This document shows positions 63,524 to 64,000 of a DNA stretch of 64,000 nucleotides, piece by piece; within the stretch, counting starts at the first letter, position 1, and every line of letters starts with the position of its first letter. Source of the DNA: Candidatus Thiodiazotropha endoloripes (GTDB taxonomy: Bacteria; Pseudomonadota; Gammaproteobacteria; Chromatiales; Chromatiaceae); assembly GCA_001709035.1 (NCBI GenBank), contig LVKA01000026.1, positions 124,001 through 188,000 of the forward strand. Direction: 5' to 3'. Under the pieces are notes generated by a model. The model was given only the letters and a program-made list of their open reading frames with translations, had not been told where the DNA came from and did not search any database. Position numbers and translations under genes: made by a program.

Positions 63524-63873
63524 TTGGTCCTGCTAATCTTCATATTGTTTAATATAGGTATGGTCTATTGTTAGCCAGGGCATTGCTTTGGTGGCGATGG
63601 GTTAGGAATAGGGTTCGTAACGTGCCCTGTTTCACATTTCCAATATTATAAATTTACAAAATTTTGGTATATAATTCCCAATAATGACCCTGCTGTCCAG
63701 CTGGCTTGCTATGCTATTACATGGCATTTCACCATAGGTGCCATAGGTTTGTCGTGTAATCGGATGGACGGCATAAATTCAATACCGGGTGTAGGGCACT
63801 CAAATGTTGTTTGAATTGAGTACTGGAAGGAGCCTCTCGCCTGGTCCGTGACATATTGTTGCGCGGGGGACGT
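63524..63873. other. Intergenic region
   Basis: 350 bp without a gene. A sequence at 63611-63629 (GGGTTCGTAACGTGCCCTG) looks like a diverged or shortened copy of the dispersed repeat. No promoter with good spacing was found for the regulator gene that follows. Confidence 0.4.
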
Positions 63874-64000
63874 ATGTCAGTCGATATGAACCTGTTATTG
63901 GTTGAAGACGATGAGATGCTGGGGGATGGCATTAAAACGGTGATGGAGCGCCGGGGCATGAGTATCGATTGGGTACGCGATGGGCTGTCCGCGATGAAAT
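63874..64000 (+). CDS. Response regulator, N-terminal part (3' truncated by window)
   Basis: Starts at ATG 63874 after a GGGGGA ribosome-binding site and runs off the window. The visible 42 residues are the start of a REC domain (MNLLLVEDDEMLGDGI, with the acidic pair of the phosphorylation site). OmpR/QseB-type is likely, but the output domain is not visible. Confidence 0.85.
   Translation, partial: MSVDMNLLLVEDDEMLGDGIKTVMERRGMSIDWVRDGLSAMK

Noticed and set aside
63653-63675. TTTACA and TATAAT as a promoter for the last regulator gene
   Set aside because: The spacer is only 11 bp, too short for a sigma-70 promoter.
1-64000. CRISPR arrays, prophage or insertion sequences
   Set aside because: No regularly spaced repeats, phage structural genes, integrases or transposases were seen on either strand.

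Overview
The window reads as a chromosomal segment of a gammaproteobacterium. The housekeeping genes (hrpB, dgt, tcdA, a metA-type gene, a PiT phosphate transporter, a DUF2959 lipoprotein, an RNase II-family gene) are of gammaproteobacterial type, and the signalling load (four GGDEF-EAL proteins, one HD-GYP protein, a chemoreceptor, several two-component proteins) suits a motile environmental or host-associated lineage. An affiliation near Chromatiales or sulfur-oxidising symbionts is a guess from the gene mix; no marker gene here proves it. There is no prophage, CRISPR array or recognisable insertion sequence.

Layout. 0-5 kb: 3' end of an RNase II-family gene, a small lipoprotein, and a PAS-GGDEF-EAL protein. 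4.5-7.3 kb: a DUF1800/DUF1501 pair. 7.5-12.9 kb: a GNAT enzyme, then a minus-strand cluster of TetR regulator, MMPL/RND exporter, LolA-like protein and outer-membrane beta-barrel, with a palindromic operator ahead of tetR. 13.0-17.7 kb: a plus-strand operon of a 65-aa protein, a membrane-anchored Rad50/SMC-like ATPase and HrpB. 17.8-23.4 kb: an RpfC/RpfG-type locus containing a third protein that resembles RpfC but lacks the kinase core and both downstream phospho-acceptor residues. 24.5-26.5 kb: an ATPase plus MetA, behind a Fur-box-like palindrome. 26.6-31.1 kb: a second, larger DUF1501/DUF1800 pair. 31.6 kb: tRNA-Asp. 32.9-38.1 kb: TonB-dependent receptor, YfiR-like periplasmic protein and GGDEF-EAL protein in one minus-strand operon. 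38.3-46 kb: PiT, DUF2959, an EamA transporter, dgt, and a CpxA/CpxR/CpxP-like set. 46.5-50.5 kb: a solute-binding protein followed by a HAMP-PAS-GGDEF-EAL-CZB protein. 50.6-54.3 kb: tcdA, an rRNA-methyltransferase-like gene, a DsbA-family gene, two small unknowns and an ANTAR regulator. 54.6-60.4 kb: a PAS-GGDEF-EAL protein with a degenerate EAL domain, a chemoreceptor with a CZB domain, and a TlpA-like thioredoxin. 60.5-62.9 kb: a LexA, Y-family polymerase and SRAP-like damage-response operon. The end holds a small membrane protein and the start of a response regulator.

Three points stand out. (1) A 34-bp element carrying three GTAAC-type half-sites at 10-bp spacing occurs both upstream of the cpxP-like gene and upstream of the Rad50-like ATPase operon, 30 of 34 bases identical. 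This suggests that the Cpx-like system controls a membrane-tethered SMC-type ATPase. (2) The lexA operon carries two GTTC-N7-GTTC boxes of the alphaproteobacterial type, and its recognition helix has the matching SK...HR pattern. (3) The RpfC/RpfG locus encodes a kinase-less pseudo-RpfC translationally coupled to RpfG. A short dispersed repeat with core GTGTTAACAGGCCCTAG also recurs at gene ends. All functional statements are inferred from sequence reading; no searches were run.
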